From Voacanga thouarsii (taxonomy: Eukaryota > Streptophyta > Magnoliopsida > Gentianales > Apocynaceae): a stretch of 64,000 nucleotides of DNA. Below the pieces are notes generated by a model. That model searched no databases and was not told the origin of the DNA. It saw only the letters and a list, made by a program, of their open reading frames with translations. Of the stretch, positions 45,236 to 58,065 are shown in pieces; within the stretch, counting starts at the first letter, position 1, and each line of letters starts with the position of its first letter. A program made the translations under genes and the position numbers. Location: positions 682,001-746,000 of the forward strand of contig JANUWF010001819.1 of NCBI GenBank assembly GCA_026120185.1. Reading direction: 5' to 3'.

Positions 45236-47054
45236 TGAAGGCTTAAAATGGCAAAAATAATGAAAACGAAGGCATGTTAGGAAAACGAAAATTTTACCTT
45301 TGTGATTAAGTGGCCCTCTTTGAACTGGTGTAGTGTCTGTATAAGGATATTCGAGGCTAGTGGCTCATGTCCTTGCAAACGTCTACTGCGTCTCATCCAT
45401 GCGAAGCTTTCGATCTTCCAAAATGGTGCCCATAGCATAGCTGGTGAAGGCTTGAAGTTTGGGTTTTGATCAACTTTGAAGGCTTGGTATGAGTTTGGTT
45501 TCTGTGAATTCTTCACAGATAAAGCATTCCCCAGAAATTGGCTTACTGTGATGTTCTATGATTGCAATTGAAAAGCCAACCCTCACCACACTGTGAAGAC
45601 CCATGTCAATCACTCAAATTTAATGCCCGAGAGAGAAGATATTGTGTGTGCAAACAGAAAGCTTCCATGCTTTCTATTATCCTGTACGCGTTTTATTATT
45701 TAATTAATTAATTAATTTAATAATAAATTTTTTCAATAAAATTTATTTCACCTTGGTCTTATTCATTGGGCCAGATAAAATTATTTATTCTTGGGCTTGG
45801 ACACCCATAAATAATAAATTTCAATTATTTATTTTCTGAACTTTATTAAATAACCCAATAAATAATAACAAGCCCAAATAGACCAAATAAAATTTCATTA
45901 TTTAATCTGGGCCTTAGGCCCTGAATAATTAATTAATCATTTCAACTAGATAAAATAAATACTCTCTCTCGGACCTTTTATTTTATTCTAGTCCAGTAAT
46001 AAATTAAACCAATAAAATAAAAATCCATAATTATCAAGACCAATTCCTGAACCCAAATCCTTCATGACTTAAGGGCCATTTCGGGGACCAAAAGACACAT
46101 CGTCTTGGCTATTAAAATGACCAAAATACCCCTGCTATATAAATAACTATATCTTACATTTTAAATATTTTTCAATATCACCATAAGAAAATATTAACCC
46201 TAAGGACAATGCTGCATTAGTAAAGTCTTCGACCTACAGGTATAATGACTAAAATACTCCTCTACGCATCACCATGTAATTAGAGAGGAAGAGTATACTA
46301 ACACCTCTCTAATAGACATCTACCATCCTTAGACCTCTAGTCCAATGATCCACAACTCCTGAAATATTTCCACTTTTCAAGGGAACTACCCTAAAGGAAA
46401 CATCAAAGTCATGTTCCTTAGGACCCTGGATAATTAGATCATTTGAACAGTTACAAGGAGCGATATAGTATAGAAGTTATCTTGTACAAGTCTGTCTTAA
46501 CTAACTAGTCACATATACCTAACATACAAGTATATTGGCTCTACGAAAGAACCTCAACTACAGTATATCAAAGTATATGCTTCTAGTTTCGTCAGACTAC
46601 CAACTCATACTCAAGTGGTAAAGTATTAGTCCATGATGTAGTAGTAACAGTTTGGGTTTCTTTTAAATAGTACTTTTAGAAACTACTATTACAGGTCCTG
46701 TTCTACGTATTAGAAATACGCTCATACTATGAAGTGAATGGACTACTCACTGGCTAAATGTAAGCCATTCCCCATTTAAAATTTATAACACAATAACCTA
46801 TACATGATAAGGTTCCTATTCTCATCAATTGGTTAAGAACAAATATTTATGTGTTAAGTAACCTGTGATCTATACCTTACTATAAAATACCACCATTTAC
46901 ATGGATCACTTACTTAAACACAATAGGTCCTTTCCACAAAAAAAAAAAAAAATCATGCACAAATAAAATGTAAATTCACAAAGAATAAATTCTTTTATTA
47001 ATAAATTCGATAATTACATCAAATAATCTAGTCTAGAGGGCATATATTCTAACA
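45236..47054 (-). repeat. 3' LTR of the Angela-like copia
   Basis: On the minus strand it starts TGTTAGAATATATGCCCTCT at 47054 and ends with CA at 45236 (TGAAGGCTTAAAA on the plus strand). The minus-strand purine tract TGCAAGTGGGAGAT is adjacent at 47055-47068. ATATA precedes it at 45231-45235. It contains an A15 run near 46938. Confidence 0.9.
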
Positions 47055-47068
47055 ATCTCCCACTTGCA

Positions 47069-50000
47069 CTCTAAGACTAAGAAAGTCCATAGGTGCTCAC
47101 CCCTATGGCATCTAAGTGTTTCTTAAAGACTGTCTCAGCCAAAAACTTGGTAAATGGATCTACTAGGTTGTTCTCTGAGGCTATCTGTTCCACCATAATT
47201 TCCCATCTCTAAATGAAATCCCAAATTATGTGGTACTTTCTCTAGATGTGCTTCCCTTTCTTGTGGTTCATGGGTTCTTTGGATTGCGAGACTACTCCAG
47301 GTTGTCGTAATACACCACAATCGGTCTGTGCATGTGTGGCACAACTCCAAGTTCTGAAAGGAACTTTCGGAGCTAGACTGCTTCCTTGGACGCTTTCGAA
47401 GTTGCCACACACTCAGCTTTTATGGTTGAGTCAGTAATACAAGATTGCTTAATACTCCTCCATGAAACAGCTCCTCCAGATAAGATGAAGACATATCCAC
47501 TAGTGGATTTTCTCCCATCCTTATCTGCTTGAAAATCTAAGTCTGTGTATCCAATAGGAACCAAGCCGTCAACCCTGTAAACTAGCATATAATCTTTCGT
47601 ACCATTAAGGTACTTAAGAATATACTTTACAGCTTGCTAATGAACCTCCCCAGGGTTTGACTGATATCTGTTAACTAAGCCTACAGCAAAGCAGATATCT
47701 AGCCTAGTGTACAGCATGGCGTACATGAGACTTCCCACAGCCGAAGCATAGGGAATCTTACTCATCCTGTCTTTTTTCTCTTGGGACTTATGACAGTCCA
47801 TAGAAAAAAAAGACAACTCATGATTGCAAGGGATTATAGCTCACTTGTATGAGTCCATGCTAAACTTGGCTAGCATCTTGTTAATGTATATCGCTTGGGA
47901 TAATCCTAACATTCTCTACTTCCTATTTCTCAGAAGTTTAATCTTGAGAATGTAACTAGCTTCTCCCAAGTCCTTTATACTAAATTGACTAGACAACCAA
48001 ACCTTAGTAGATGACAATGTCCCTACATCATTCCCAATTAGTAGAATGTCATCCATATATAGAACAAAAAAAAATCACATTTATGCCTTCCAATTTCCTG
48101 TACACGCATGGTTCATCCTCGTTTTGAATTAAACCGTAAGACTTTATAATCTCGTGAAAATGAATGTTCCATATTTTAGATGCCTGCTTAAGTCCATAAA
48201 TGGACTTCTTAAGCTTGCAAATCATATATTCCTAGCCTTTAGCAATAAAACCTTTCGGTTGAAACATATAGATATCTTTGTTAAGATGGCCATTAAGAAA
48301 TGCCGTTTTGACATCTATTTGCCATATCTTATAGTCGTAATAACATGTAATGACAAGGAGGATACGGATGAACTTAAGTGTGGCTACCAGGGAAAAGATT
48401 TCCTCATAATCGATTCACTCTTTCTGAGTATACCCTTTCACCACAAGCCTAGCTTTGAAGGTTTCCACCTTCCTATCCGCTCTTGTATAACCACTTACAC
48501 CCAATGGGTTTTATCCCTTCAGGTGAAGCTACAAGATGCCAAACCTGATTGAAGTACATAACTTAATCTCGGCTTTCATTGCTTCATGCCACAGATTTGC
48601 ATCGACATCAGTAATAGCTTCTTCGTATCTAGTGGGATCTTATTTCTGATGGTCAGAAACCAGCTCAAAAGCCTCTCCTGTCGATCTTTTTGAAACTCTA
48701 GATATCCTCCCAATACGTCGAAGCTCCGTTTGTACAAGTTCTTGAGGTTGTGCCCATTCTTATTCCATAATCGGGTCTGAATAAGTTGATTCCAAAGATA
48801 ACTTCTCCTCGAGTTCCAGCCTTATTGAACCTTTAGTGGAAGTACTTTGATCATCCTCCAAGAATCTAGCATTGGTACTTACTAATACTTTCTGCTTCTT
48901 GAGATGATAAAAGAAATCTCCTTTTATCCCTTTTGGATACCCAACAAAGTAGCATAATTCTAATTTTGGTTCTAACTTGTCTCCCTTGATCAGTACATAA
49001 GTTGGACAGCCCCATATCCTGAGATGATTTAGATTTGGCTTACGCCCAATCCACATCTCATAGGGTGTCTTAGGTACTAACTTGGAAGGCACCAAATTCA
49101 GAATGTATGTCACTGTTTCCAAGGCATATTCCTAAAAAGAGACTGGAAGAATAGTAAGAGACATCATGCTTCAAACTATTTCCATTAATGTCCTGTTCCT
49201 TTTATCAGCTACTCCATTCTATTGGGGTGTACCCGGCACAGAGAGTTCGGATACTATTCCATGATATATCATGTAATCGTTAAACTCACCGAGGAGGTAT
49301 TCTCCACCACGATCCGATCGTAAGATTTTGATCAATTTATCTGTTCGACGCTCCACTTCAGCCTTAAACTCTTTGAACTTGTCAAAAAAGTCAGACTTGC
49401 ACCTCATCAAGTAGACATAACCAAATCTTGTACAATCATCCGTGAAAGTGATGAAGTACTCAAAGCCCCCTCTAGCTTGAGTAGACAAAGGACCACACAC
49501 ATCAGTATAAACAAGATCCAATATCTCCTTGACTCTATCATCTTTTTGGGTAAACGACCTTTTGGTCATTTTTCCCATAAGGCGGGATTCACATTGAGGC
49601 CAACTTTCCAATCTTAATGAGCACAAGAGCCCATCATGGATTAACCTCTAAATCCTGATTGAGTTAATATGGCCCAACCTTAGATGCCAAAGATATGAGT
49701 CATTTACATTGGTCTTTTTCTTCTTATTTAAAGGTTCAAATTGAGCGTTATTTATTTGATTATTTGTAGGATTTAAAAAGAATAAGTTTTCATACATGTG
49801 TCCTGTACATAAAACTTCTCAATTTCTACTGATAGTAATACCAGAATGGAAAGAAACAAAATATCCATGATTTATTAGTTTTGCAATTGAAATCAAATTC
49901 TGTTAAAAACTAGGTACATATAAAATATCCTTTAATACAACTACTTTATTACAATAAAAAATAAGATCAAGCTCTCCCACTGCAAGGGCCCATACTCGTG

Positions 50001-50140
50001 CTCCATTTCCTACTCGTAGTTTATGCTCACCTTTTTGGAGTCTTCTTATCTTGCTAAATCCCTACAAGGAGTTATAAATATGATCAGTGGCACCAGAATC
50101 AACAAACCAAGTGGAAGTTGATCCAACCATTGAAATAGAC
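47069..50140 (-). pseudogene. copia pol of the Angela-like element
   Basis: Pre-integrase (49790-49640) has LWHLRLGHIN. Integrase (49626-49219) has VYTDVCGPLS, YFITFTDDCTRFGYVYLM and LRSDRGGEYL. The third catalytic position, normally Glu in GVAERRNRT, reads GVADKRNRT (about 49150-49180), a Glu-to-Asp change. The integrase tail (49122-48760) has KTPYEMWIGRKPNLNHLRIWGC. RT (48750-47600) is spread over frames. RNase H (47588-47135) has GYTDLDFQADKDGRKSTSGYVF and SWRSIKQSC. A stop precedes the Glu block and there are many others, so it cannot be functional. Confidence 0.87.
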
Positions 50141-50990
50141 TCTAGATAGAGATCAATACCTGTAGGGTTTTTCTTGGCCTGAAGTTCTGGACACTCCTTT
50201 TTCCAATGTCCCTTCTGCCCGCATTTGAAGCATTTGCCTTTGGGCTTGTCGGGCTAGTTCTTAGGCTGGGCCTATGCATTTCTCTTCTTCTTTTTGAACT
50301 TCCTAGGCTTAGACCCAGTTTTAGAAGAAAAGTCCTAGCAATCATAGCATTAGACTGTGGCTTCATGACCTTCTCCGCTACCTAGAGCTCTTTCATCAAC
50401 TTAATTAAAGTCATGTTCAATTTGTTCATGTTATAGTTCAACTTGAATTGAGTAAAAGAGCCTGGTAGAGATTCAAGAACCATGTCCACTTGGCTCTCGG
50501 GGTCAATAACAACCCTTAAGACTTTCGTTTCCTCGAAAGCAGCAATCATTTTGAACATATGCTCCCTAACTGATGCTCCTTCAGCCATCTTAGTGTTTAT
50601 GATAGTTTTAAGAGCCTCCTGCCTTGTAGACCGGCTCTTATCGGTGAATATCGTGGCTAATGATTGGCTAATATTGTATGCAGTGGCCATGTGCTCATGT
50701 TTTGATGGAACCATATTCGACATGGAGGCCAACATGTAGCATCAAGCTATTTCGTTGGCCTTCTTTCATGCTTTTTCAGTCTCACGCTCCTCCGTGGTAG
50801 AACCCTCCCCAATAACAGGACAGGTTTCAAAAAGGACATATTTATACTCCTCAACGGTGAGTATTATGTCCAAGTTCCTTTTCTAGTCCACATAGTTTGG
50901 TCCCGTTAGCTTATTCTCACAGAGAATAATGACTAAATGACTAAAAGAATCTCCACCAACCATTTCTGAAATATCAAAAATAAAAGAAAA
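50141..50990 (-). pseudogene. copia gag of the Angela-like element
   Basis: On the minus strand it starts near 50965 with MVGGDSFSHLV, then LTGPNYVDWKRNLDIIL, a core piece 50735-50382 with MATAYNISQSLATIF and FKLNYNMNKLNMTLI, and the knuckle CFKCGQKGHWKKEC (about 50230-50189), which keeps all four ligands. The adjacent WFVDSGATDH (about 50113-50084) is the start of the protease. Stops near 50745 and 50360 break it. Confidence 0.85.
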
Positions 50991-52658
50991 TTTTAATTTG
51001 TAAAAAAATAAAAATAATTTATGATTTTATCTTCATATTAAATCTAATAATAGTTAACCATATCACTATTATCTTTAATATAATTAATTTGGCTCTTTAG
51101 AAAAACTAACATAGCTTCTTGAGAAGATTAACAGCTTTCTAAGCTAAGTGTATTAACCACTACAAATTAATTTTCCTTCTAGGTAATGATCTAGAAGATA
51201 ACTCCATCGTGGGATGACCGTTACTTCTCATTTCCTATGGACATTCTCTGCACAATAACCTCCAATGTATGCTGGACGATCATAGCACATGTCCCGGGTT
51301 ATTAATTACATCCATCCATTAGTTCTAGATCCTTGTGGTATCTCCATCCTATACGGGTTCACTCCCAGGGTGACGCGAAGGGACTCACGATCTCTAATGA
51401 GGATCGTGATGGAAGTCGTGGGGCCGTTAGACCCTTCTCCCACTTAGTATTTTAAAATAAGGATTTTTCTTGGAAAATATACTTTGAAAATTTCAATTAA
51501 GTTTTCTTTTAACTCATAAAAATTTCTATGTTAAGGTTTATACCCTTTGAGAAAATTTTTCATGGAATAATTTTATTTAAGTTAATAAACTTAATAATTT
51601 CAAAAAAAATTTCCAATATAATTTTTGAGAGATTTTGATCTCAAGTTTTTTGACAAAAACGAATTCTCTTGTTAAAACTCAATCAAAATGGTTTCCTATT
51701 TTAATTCACAAAATATCTAAATTCCATATATTTTCTATATCAAGGATAAAATCCTTTGAGAAAATATCCAAGAATTAATTTTTGTCCGAATTAAAATTAA
51801 CCATTTGATTTAAGAAAAATATTTTTTTTTCTTTGTCAAAAATTCCCAAAGACTTCGGTCTTTGAAAAAACGTGCACATAGGGTATAAAAAGAAATAAGC
51901 ATGCTAAAAAATTGTAAATGTTTTCATACTTTTCTATTATTTTAACCTAAGTGTCCAAATAATATAATTAAATACATTAATTACGTAATGGTCTTGTTAA
52001 TCCTAAAATTTCTTTTATTATTATTTTTCATGTAACATATTCAAAGAATATTAATTATTGCAATAAAAATAACTTCGCCTGGTATGGAACAAAAAACTTT
52101 AAAAAAAATTAATTTTGGTCGGGTCCATACACCTGCCACACTGGATCACGACCTATGGGTGAACCTATGGGCCGGATCCGGGCGAGTGCCAGCGACCCAC
52201 CTGCGACCTGCCCCTTGCTGCGGTCAAAATTGTTAACCGCGGCATTCTCCAATTTGCAAATGCAAATTGGAGAATTGCTTCCTTGCGGAAGCTAAGGCTG
52301 AGGCTTTCGCAAGGAAGCCTTTCTTGTGAGGATCAAGAGCCATGCAAGGTCTCACATGAAGATGGGGCTTGGCGGCTCGGCTCATTTTCTCTAGAATGCA
52401 CCTCTGCGTCCAGATTTTGATTTTTCTTCCATTTTCACTCAAAAATTATCCAAACAACTGCCTATGCCCTTAAAAAATACTGGGCTTACACGATATCTAT
52501 GAAAGCAATAAAAATACATTATTCCTATACTTCCACTCGTGAAGCTTACAATGAAACTACGCATACTAGTAAAAACGAAGGATCACAGATTTTAACCAAA
52601 ACAAATATTTTCTTGTTTCATTTTAGCCTAACATGCTTTCTACATTTGCCAAACCATA
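50991..52658 (-). other. long untranslated leader of the Angela-like element
   Basis: About 1.7 kb between PBS and gag with no recognised coding content. It includes a GC-richer part (52140-52330) with an inverted repeat: CTCCAATTTGCAAA at 52246 and TTTGCAAATGC...TTGGAGAAT at 52254-52275, and GCTTCCTTGCGGAAG/CTTTCGCAAGGAAGC at 52276-52319. Leaders of this length are known in Angela/BARE-like elements. Confidence 0.6.
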
Positions 52659-52670
52659 GCTCTAATACCA
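52659..52670 (-). promoter_or_regulatory. primer-binding site of the Angela-like copia
   Basis: The minus strand reads TGGTATTAGAGC, one C-to-T change from the initiator-Met PBS TGGTATCAGAGC. It lies two bases from the LTR end at 52673. Confidence 0.88.
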
Positions 52671-52672
52671 AT

Positions 52673-52742
52673 TGAAGGCTTAAAATAGCAAAAATAATGA
52701 AAACGAATGCATGTTAGGAAAATAAAAATTTTACCTCTGTGA
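52673..52742 (-). repeat. 5' LTR of the Angela-like copia, first 70 bp
   Basis: TGAAGGCTTAAAATAGC matches 45236 onward through 70 bases with about five mismatches, then stops exactly where the gypsy LTR begins with TGTGAAACC. This is direct evidence of nested insertion. Confidence 0.93.
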
Positions 52743-55700
52743 TGTGAAACCCCAATTGAAACCAACCTTAGAGTAAGGGGGTTGAGATGCATATCATATT
52801 TTATTGTATGTTTAAATATATTTTTATATGATTTTATGTGCTTTGGATTTGTGATTTGTAGCCTAGAAGGCTTAATTGTGGTTATTGAATAAGAATGGCA
52901 AAATGATAATTTTTGCTAGAAGTGAAAATTGAGAGATAGCTTGAGAATTAAATAGGAAAAATATTTGGGAGAGAAAATAAGAGCAAGAGTTGTCGTGGTT
53001 TAGTGGTTAGAGCTTTGAAATTAATTCTTGAGTTCAAATTCCATCATTAGAGCTTTAGCAGGATTAAATTTTATTATAGTTTGGGAAGGCTATATTTTCG
53101 GCCTTGTATGCTTTAGGGAAGAGTAGAGGTGTTGTCCTAGGGGAGATATGATAGGAGTATCCTAATCCTACTCTTGCGCCCCACAAAAAATTTCCAAGGG
53201 AATTCATACCCTTCTTGGTCCTTAGTTTCCTAACTTCTCAATTCATTAGTATGTTCAATCTATTCAAACCAATTTCATTCCAGAAAATTCCAGCAAAGTG
53301 CTATGGCTTTGAAGGTTAAAAAATGTCTAAATATAAGACATCTTGTGGGCCGAAATTGGGTAGGAGCTGTAGAAGGTTCCCAAGAGATTAATCTCCATGG
53401 TTGAACCTTCAAAACTCCACCCTAACTATGTTCATTTTTTTCATGAAGTAATCTGAAATTTTTCCAGCTTCTTGTGCATTCAAAGTGTCAAAATTTTCAG
53501 CCATCATTCCCTCCCAAATGCTGCCAAAAAATAGCCCTCTTGACCAGCTTGAAATCTGAAATTTTAAGGGCCAAATTCGGACCGCACAAATGCTGTGCAA
53601 ACCAGAAAATTTTCTGGGCAAATTCGCAGTTTAGGTGAGCTTGAACCAAGCTGTTTTCTTCCAATTTTTCACCAGCACCTTAGCCATGTTTTTCCTCCAT
53701 AAAGAAGGCTGGAAACCGGCCTTGAAAGACCTCTGAATGCCCCTTCAAATCCTCTACAAACTGACTGAAAAATGGCAGCAAAAGCTGCCCAGAAACTTTG
53801 AGCAACTTGCGAAATCCTATATAGAATTTTTCCAGCTTTGTTTCCTTTTTCAGCCCTTCCTGAAACTCCCTCATTTTTCTGTACAATCTTCTCTTAAACA
53901 GCCATGAATTGAGCTCCATCATCTTCCCAACTTTCTGCTCGAAAAACCAGTCATGTTTTCCCCTAAAATATCTCCAACAATTACTCCAATCAAGCCATTG
54001 ATTGAAGACCAAAATTTTAGCAAATATGTTTAGTAAACTTCCATAAAACATCTCTTAAACAACCAGACCTTCCTTCACCATTGTACTTCCTCTTTTTGGC
54101 CACCATTAAGCTTCTTCAAACAACTTTCATCCAGCAAAAAATCTGAGCAAACCAGCCGGCCATTAGAGCTTCCAAAAACTCTCCTCCATTGAAGATCTTC
54201 TTACCATATTTTGTTTCCTAAATTGATTCCCTGGAATATTCTTTTAGGATTTCAAACAACCACCCTTTCCTTTTCCTCTCAAACCAGAAAATTCAATTTC
54301 CAAAACTCCCTCAAACAATTCGGCCACTCCTTCCCTCAGAATTTCGGCCAGCTTTAAACAAAACTCTCTCCATTCTCTCCAAACCAAGAACACCAAGAAC
54401 ACCTACTCACCTTCTCTAGCCTAAGGCCACCAAAACCACTTCAATCTTCTTCAAAAAAATTCCAGATTGTACCTATTCACTTCCGTGAAGCCATTCCTAC
54501 CTCTTTTAACATCAAACTTCGAAATCCAACTCTCTCTTTTGGATCATAAACTAGTATTTTTGTGAAGACTCAAGAACACCTTCAAGGTAAGCATGTTCAA
54601 TCAACTTCATCTTCACTCATCTTCAACTTCTAATAAATATATGTATATATAATCATACTAATGGACTCTCTTTTTCTCTTTTCTCTCCCTCTCTTTTCTC
54701 TCTCTCTCTTTCTCTCTCTCTCTATCTCTCTTGGCCGAATGGTGACTTCCACCATGGCCATGTTTTATTCATCTCTCTTGGACGGATCTAGTCTCCTAAG
54801 AGTAGGATCCATTCGAAACTTCTCCAAGGTAGTCATCATTCAAGTAAGCTTCTTCCATCTTCTTTTTAAGTTCTAGATTCATGTCTCTATGATGAGATTG
54901 GAAGGAGATGGATTATGATTAGGATTCGAGCATATTTTGTTGTGATGAGTTGAGATTGAAGCATGAATAAATGTGTGTATATGATGGAGATGGGATTAAT
55001 ATATGAATTGATTGTCTAGATTGATTGTATGGCATTTTTAGGGTTTTGTTGCATGCTCTCCATGTCGTGAGTGGTATATGTGATCAAGCATGTTAGAGAT
55101 TATGTCACCTTTGGTGAATATGGTTTATGGTCATGTATGATTGTTGAAGCCATGAATATATTTATGTTGGTAGAGGTTGGTTCATGTCTTGGTAAATTTA
55201 GATCTATGCCTTTATTCATGTTTTGGATGATTTGATGAATTGGAGTAGAGTATATGTTCATGATTGTGGTTGACAATAGAAATATGATCATAACCTAGTT
55301 ATCCCTAAGCTAATTTTATTTCTTCAATAAAATGATTAATGCTATAATTTCTTCTAATAAATTTCGAAAACCCTAGGAAAGGTGGATTTGGACTATTTTA
55401 TATAAAATAGTGATATTTTAGTCAAATAAATAATGGATTTTATTAAAGAAATAAAATATATAGATTTTATATAAAATAAAATATATAGAAAATATTAATA
55501 AAGCCTTTCATATGAATATTCATAATAGATAAAATATTAATTTTGTAAGTCTTATATTCATAAATATTATTAAAATTTATTTATTATCTTTCAATCAAAG
55601 CCCATTAAAATTTACTTACAACTAGTTTTAGTTACCAATTATTTTCTTGCAATAATTATTAATAGATTATTATTTTACCTAATACCACCTAGGACCCTTC

Positions 55701-57066
55701 ATCAAATAAACTCTAATTTATTTTTAGCAAGATTTAAACCTTCAACTTATTAGTACCTATTTCCAAAACCCTAATTATTTTAATATCAAACTAAACTTAG
55801 TTTATAAACTCTTTTATTTATTATATGGCCTTAAGCTTGAGACACTAGGATCATGGTTGTAGTAAGTTGAGCAAAAATTATTTGTGAAAGTGAATTTTGG
55901 CTTGAGTTTAATTATGGCTTTGTTTACCCTAGGCGGGGTTAGGTCAGCTGTTGGAGACCTTTATTTTGAGCAAGGATCGGGTAAGCTCCTGCATAAAACT
56001 TGTATGTTGCAAAAAGTTATTATGGCAAGCTAAACCCGAAGTTTGTGAACACTGATTTGGTAAAGGTAATTAGGGACTGTTCCTTTCTTGTTTCTTTCAA
56101 ACCAATTATTTGAACATCAACAAGCAATTTTATTCAAATACTAAACTGTTTCTAAAACTGATTTTGACAAAGACTTTGGAAACCCTTGATTGCCATTTTG
56201 AAGTAAAGTTATGGTTTATCAGTTTTCTCCCAAGTGGGATGATCTACGTTGAGTACTCAATAAGGGTAGGCTAGTAGCACTTGTTTTAAAGAGCAAGAGT
56301 GAGTCTTCTGGCAGGAGACCACTTCCAAAAGATGAACTCAACTTAGAAAAACGTCAGTACTACTTAGTCATGCCGGTCCAAGCTAGCAGTTTTCAGTCAT
56401 ATGGACTGTGTGTTGCCGGAGTGGACAACCGATTTTATTTGAGTGTAGAGAAAGAGGAGAATCTTACCCGGTAGGCCGATCACCTACCTTTTGTTAGTCT
56501 GCACAAAGTGTGGCAGTTTGATCGGCAGTATACCCAACGTGTGGCATACTGACCATGTGGACATGGGGCCCAACGTGTGGTAACCCATAATCACCTTTTT
56601 GAGTGGTTGATTTTATTGTACTTGTATGGTTGGAAAAGCCAAAATGCTACTTTTGCTTTTGAACATTATTTATTGCTTGCCAGTATTTTCCTTATGAGAT
56701 TCTTACACTTTGCATCTCCGAACTGTTTTCACCGGACACTCAAAGTACACACGGACTTACTGAGATTTTTATCTCAGCATCTTTTTTACCATAATTTCAA
56801 GTCGATCCTGCTGTGGGAATGAATAGCTAGTGTTGTCTGCCTTGGAAGAGATTTTGTTATTCATTTTTGTGTAGTGCTTTGGGAGCTGAGAGTGAATAAT
56901 TTTATTCTAGATTTATTTTTGAATTCTTAGATTGTAATAAGTTTCAAATTTAAAGTATTATTTTTATTCTATTATTTTGATTATGTGACCTAGTTATAAA
57001 GGCTCCTTGTCCTTTGGACAGGGCGACATCCCCGGCCCTATCGGGCCTAGGTAACGGGGTGTTACA
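52743..57066 (+). repeat. 5' LTR of the Tekay/Del-type gypsy (copy C)
   Basis: TGTGAAACCCC to GGGGTGTTACA, 4324 bp. The tRNA-like module is shortened (box A-like 52996-53006, box B-like 53031-53041, about 10 bases missing between). The CT-rich tract lies at 54668-54732. It matches the 3' LTR closely in many segments but differs by several percent near its start, so insertion is not very recent. Open frames such as 53680-54051 are shadows of LTR sequence. Confidence 0.95.
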
Positions 57067-57068
57067 AG

Positions 57069-57079
57069 TGGTATCAGAG
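57069..57079 (+). promoter_or_regulatory. primer-binding site of the gypsy element
   Basis: TGGTATCAGAG, complementary to initiator-Met tRNA, two bases after the LTR end GTTACA. Confidence 0.95.
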
Positions 57080-57173
57080 ACTAGGTTTAGGTAAATATTG
57101 ATAGTATATGTTCTATTTATTTAAGATTGAATCTTTATATAACCTATCCTGTCTATGTTGTAGGATAGTTAGA

Positions 57174-57628
57174 ATGCTTAGAACCACGAGAAAATGGCAG
57201 CAATAGCATCCACCTATTCCTATATACCCAGAAAACCTTCTAGTTCCTCAACCTGCTCATTAACCAGTTATCCCTTTGGAAGATAGTAGTGATGATGAGG
57301 TCCCGATTTATGAGCCACCCCAATCCCGGTGATAGAAATAAGTTCTAACAGTGAAGATGAGGTGATAGCAGTGGAGCATGTACCCCACCCTCCTAGTCCC
57401 GTAGTGAACTTAGCAGCAGATAATGATGACCCGGGGGAGATAGACTATGAGTCTCCACCTAGGCCTTCTTTCGTTCCTCTTCCCAGCCGAGTTGAGCCCG
57501 GGGAGAGTTTTAGGTGACCCGAGAAGGAGCCAATGGAGGGGTTTGCTAGTGGGGCTGGAATAGATTTCTCTAAGAACTCTGGGGGATGGTTGTATGAGGC
57601 TGACTTTGGAGATTCGGACGAGGACTAG
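57174..57628 (+). pseudogene. acidic proline-rich leader ORF of unknown function in the gypsy element
   Basis: From ATG at 57174 (MLRTTRKWQQ) the frame continues past two stops with PLEDSSDDEVPIYEPP, shifts near 57325, and goes on as MIEISSNSEDEVIAVEHVPH, then NDDPGEIDYESPPRPSF (57329-57517). After one more stop come EKEPMEGFASGAG and EADFGDSDED, ending at 57628. The total is about 150 codons with repeated Ser/Asp/Glu clusters and prolines. It lies between the PBS and the gag start at 57900. I do not recognise a family. It could be a decayed extra ORF or a divergent gag start. Its function is unknown. Confidence 0.45.
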
Positions 57629-57899
57629 AGGGGCTAAATAGCTGTTAGGATCAAGATTGTTTATTTTTTGCTTTCCATGAACTTCCATGTTAAGGATTTC
57701 CTTTTTGTTTACTGCTTTCATTTCAAATTTCTGCAAATAAGAGTTCCTGGAGTACTCTAAGGTTTTAGAAAATTTTTATGCAATCCTTTATACAAAAACT
57801 TACATCTAATTTTCTTTCACTTAAACCTGAATTTTAATGCATGCTCAAAATATTTTAAACTTGAATGCATACACTCATTATCTGGGCATAGTTGAGAAT
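57629..57899 (+). other. noncoding leader before gag
   Basis: AT-rich, no recognisable motif. Confidence 0.5.
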
Positions 57900-58065
57900 G
57901 GCACCAAAGCGCCGTGTAGCCACATTCGGCAGAAGAGTTCCAGAGGCAGAACCTGTGACACCGGAGATTGAGACGACCCAAATGTAGTCACCCAACCGGG
58001 GAAATAAGAGTGAGCCAGATTTGGAATTGGGGGTAAAAGAACCTGTTGGAGTGACAATGGAGTAA
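57900..58065 (+). pseudogene. gypsy gag, N-terminal remnant
   Basis: ATG at 57900 gives MAPKRRVATFGRRVPEAEP, then a stop after ETTQM, and SPNRGNKSEPDLELGVKEP before a second stop. A basic N-terminus and this position agree with gypsy gag. The rest of gag, the protease and most of RT are missing. The sequence passes directly into RT thumb coding at about 58060-58070. Confidence 0.65.

Larger units (their letters stand above)
45236..52742 (-). mobile_element. Angela-like Ty1/copia element, 5' LTR interrupted
   Basis: The 3' LTR is at 45236-47054, with internal region up to PBS 52659-52670, then the first 70 bp of the 5' LTR at 52673-52742, where a gypsy element has inserted. The remainder of that LTR must lie beyond the window. 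The 70 bp that can be compared differ from the left LTR at about five sites. LTR length near 1.8 kb and the TGTTAGAATATATGCCCT start resemble Angela-type elements, an inference. Frames of gag and pol are broken throughout. Confidence 0.88.
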
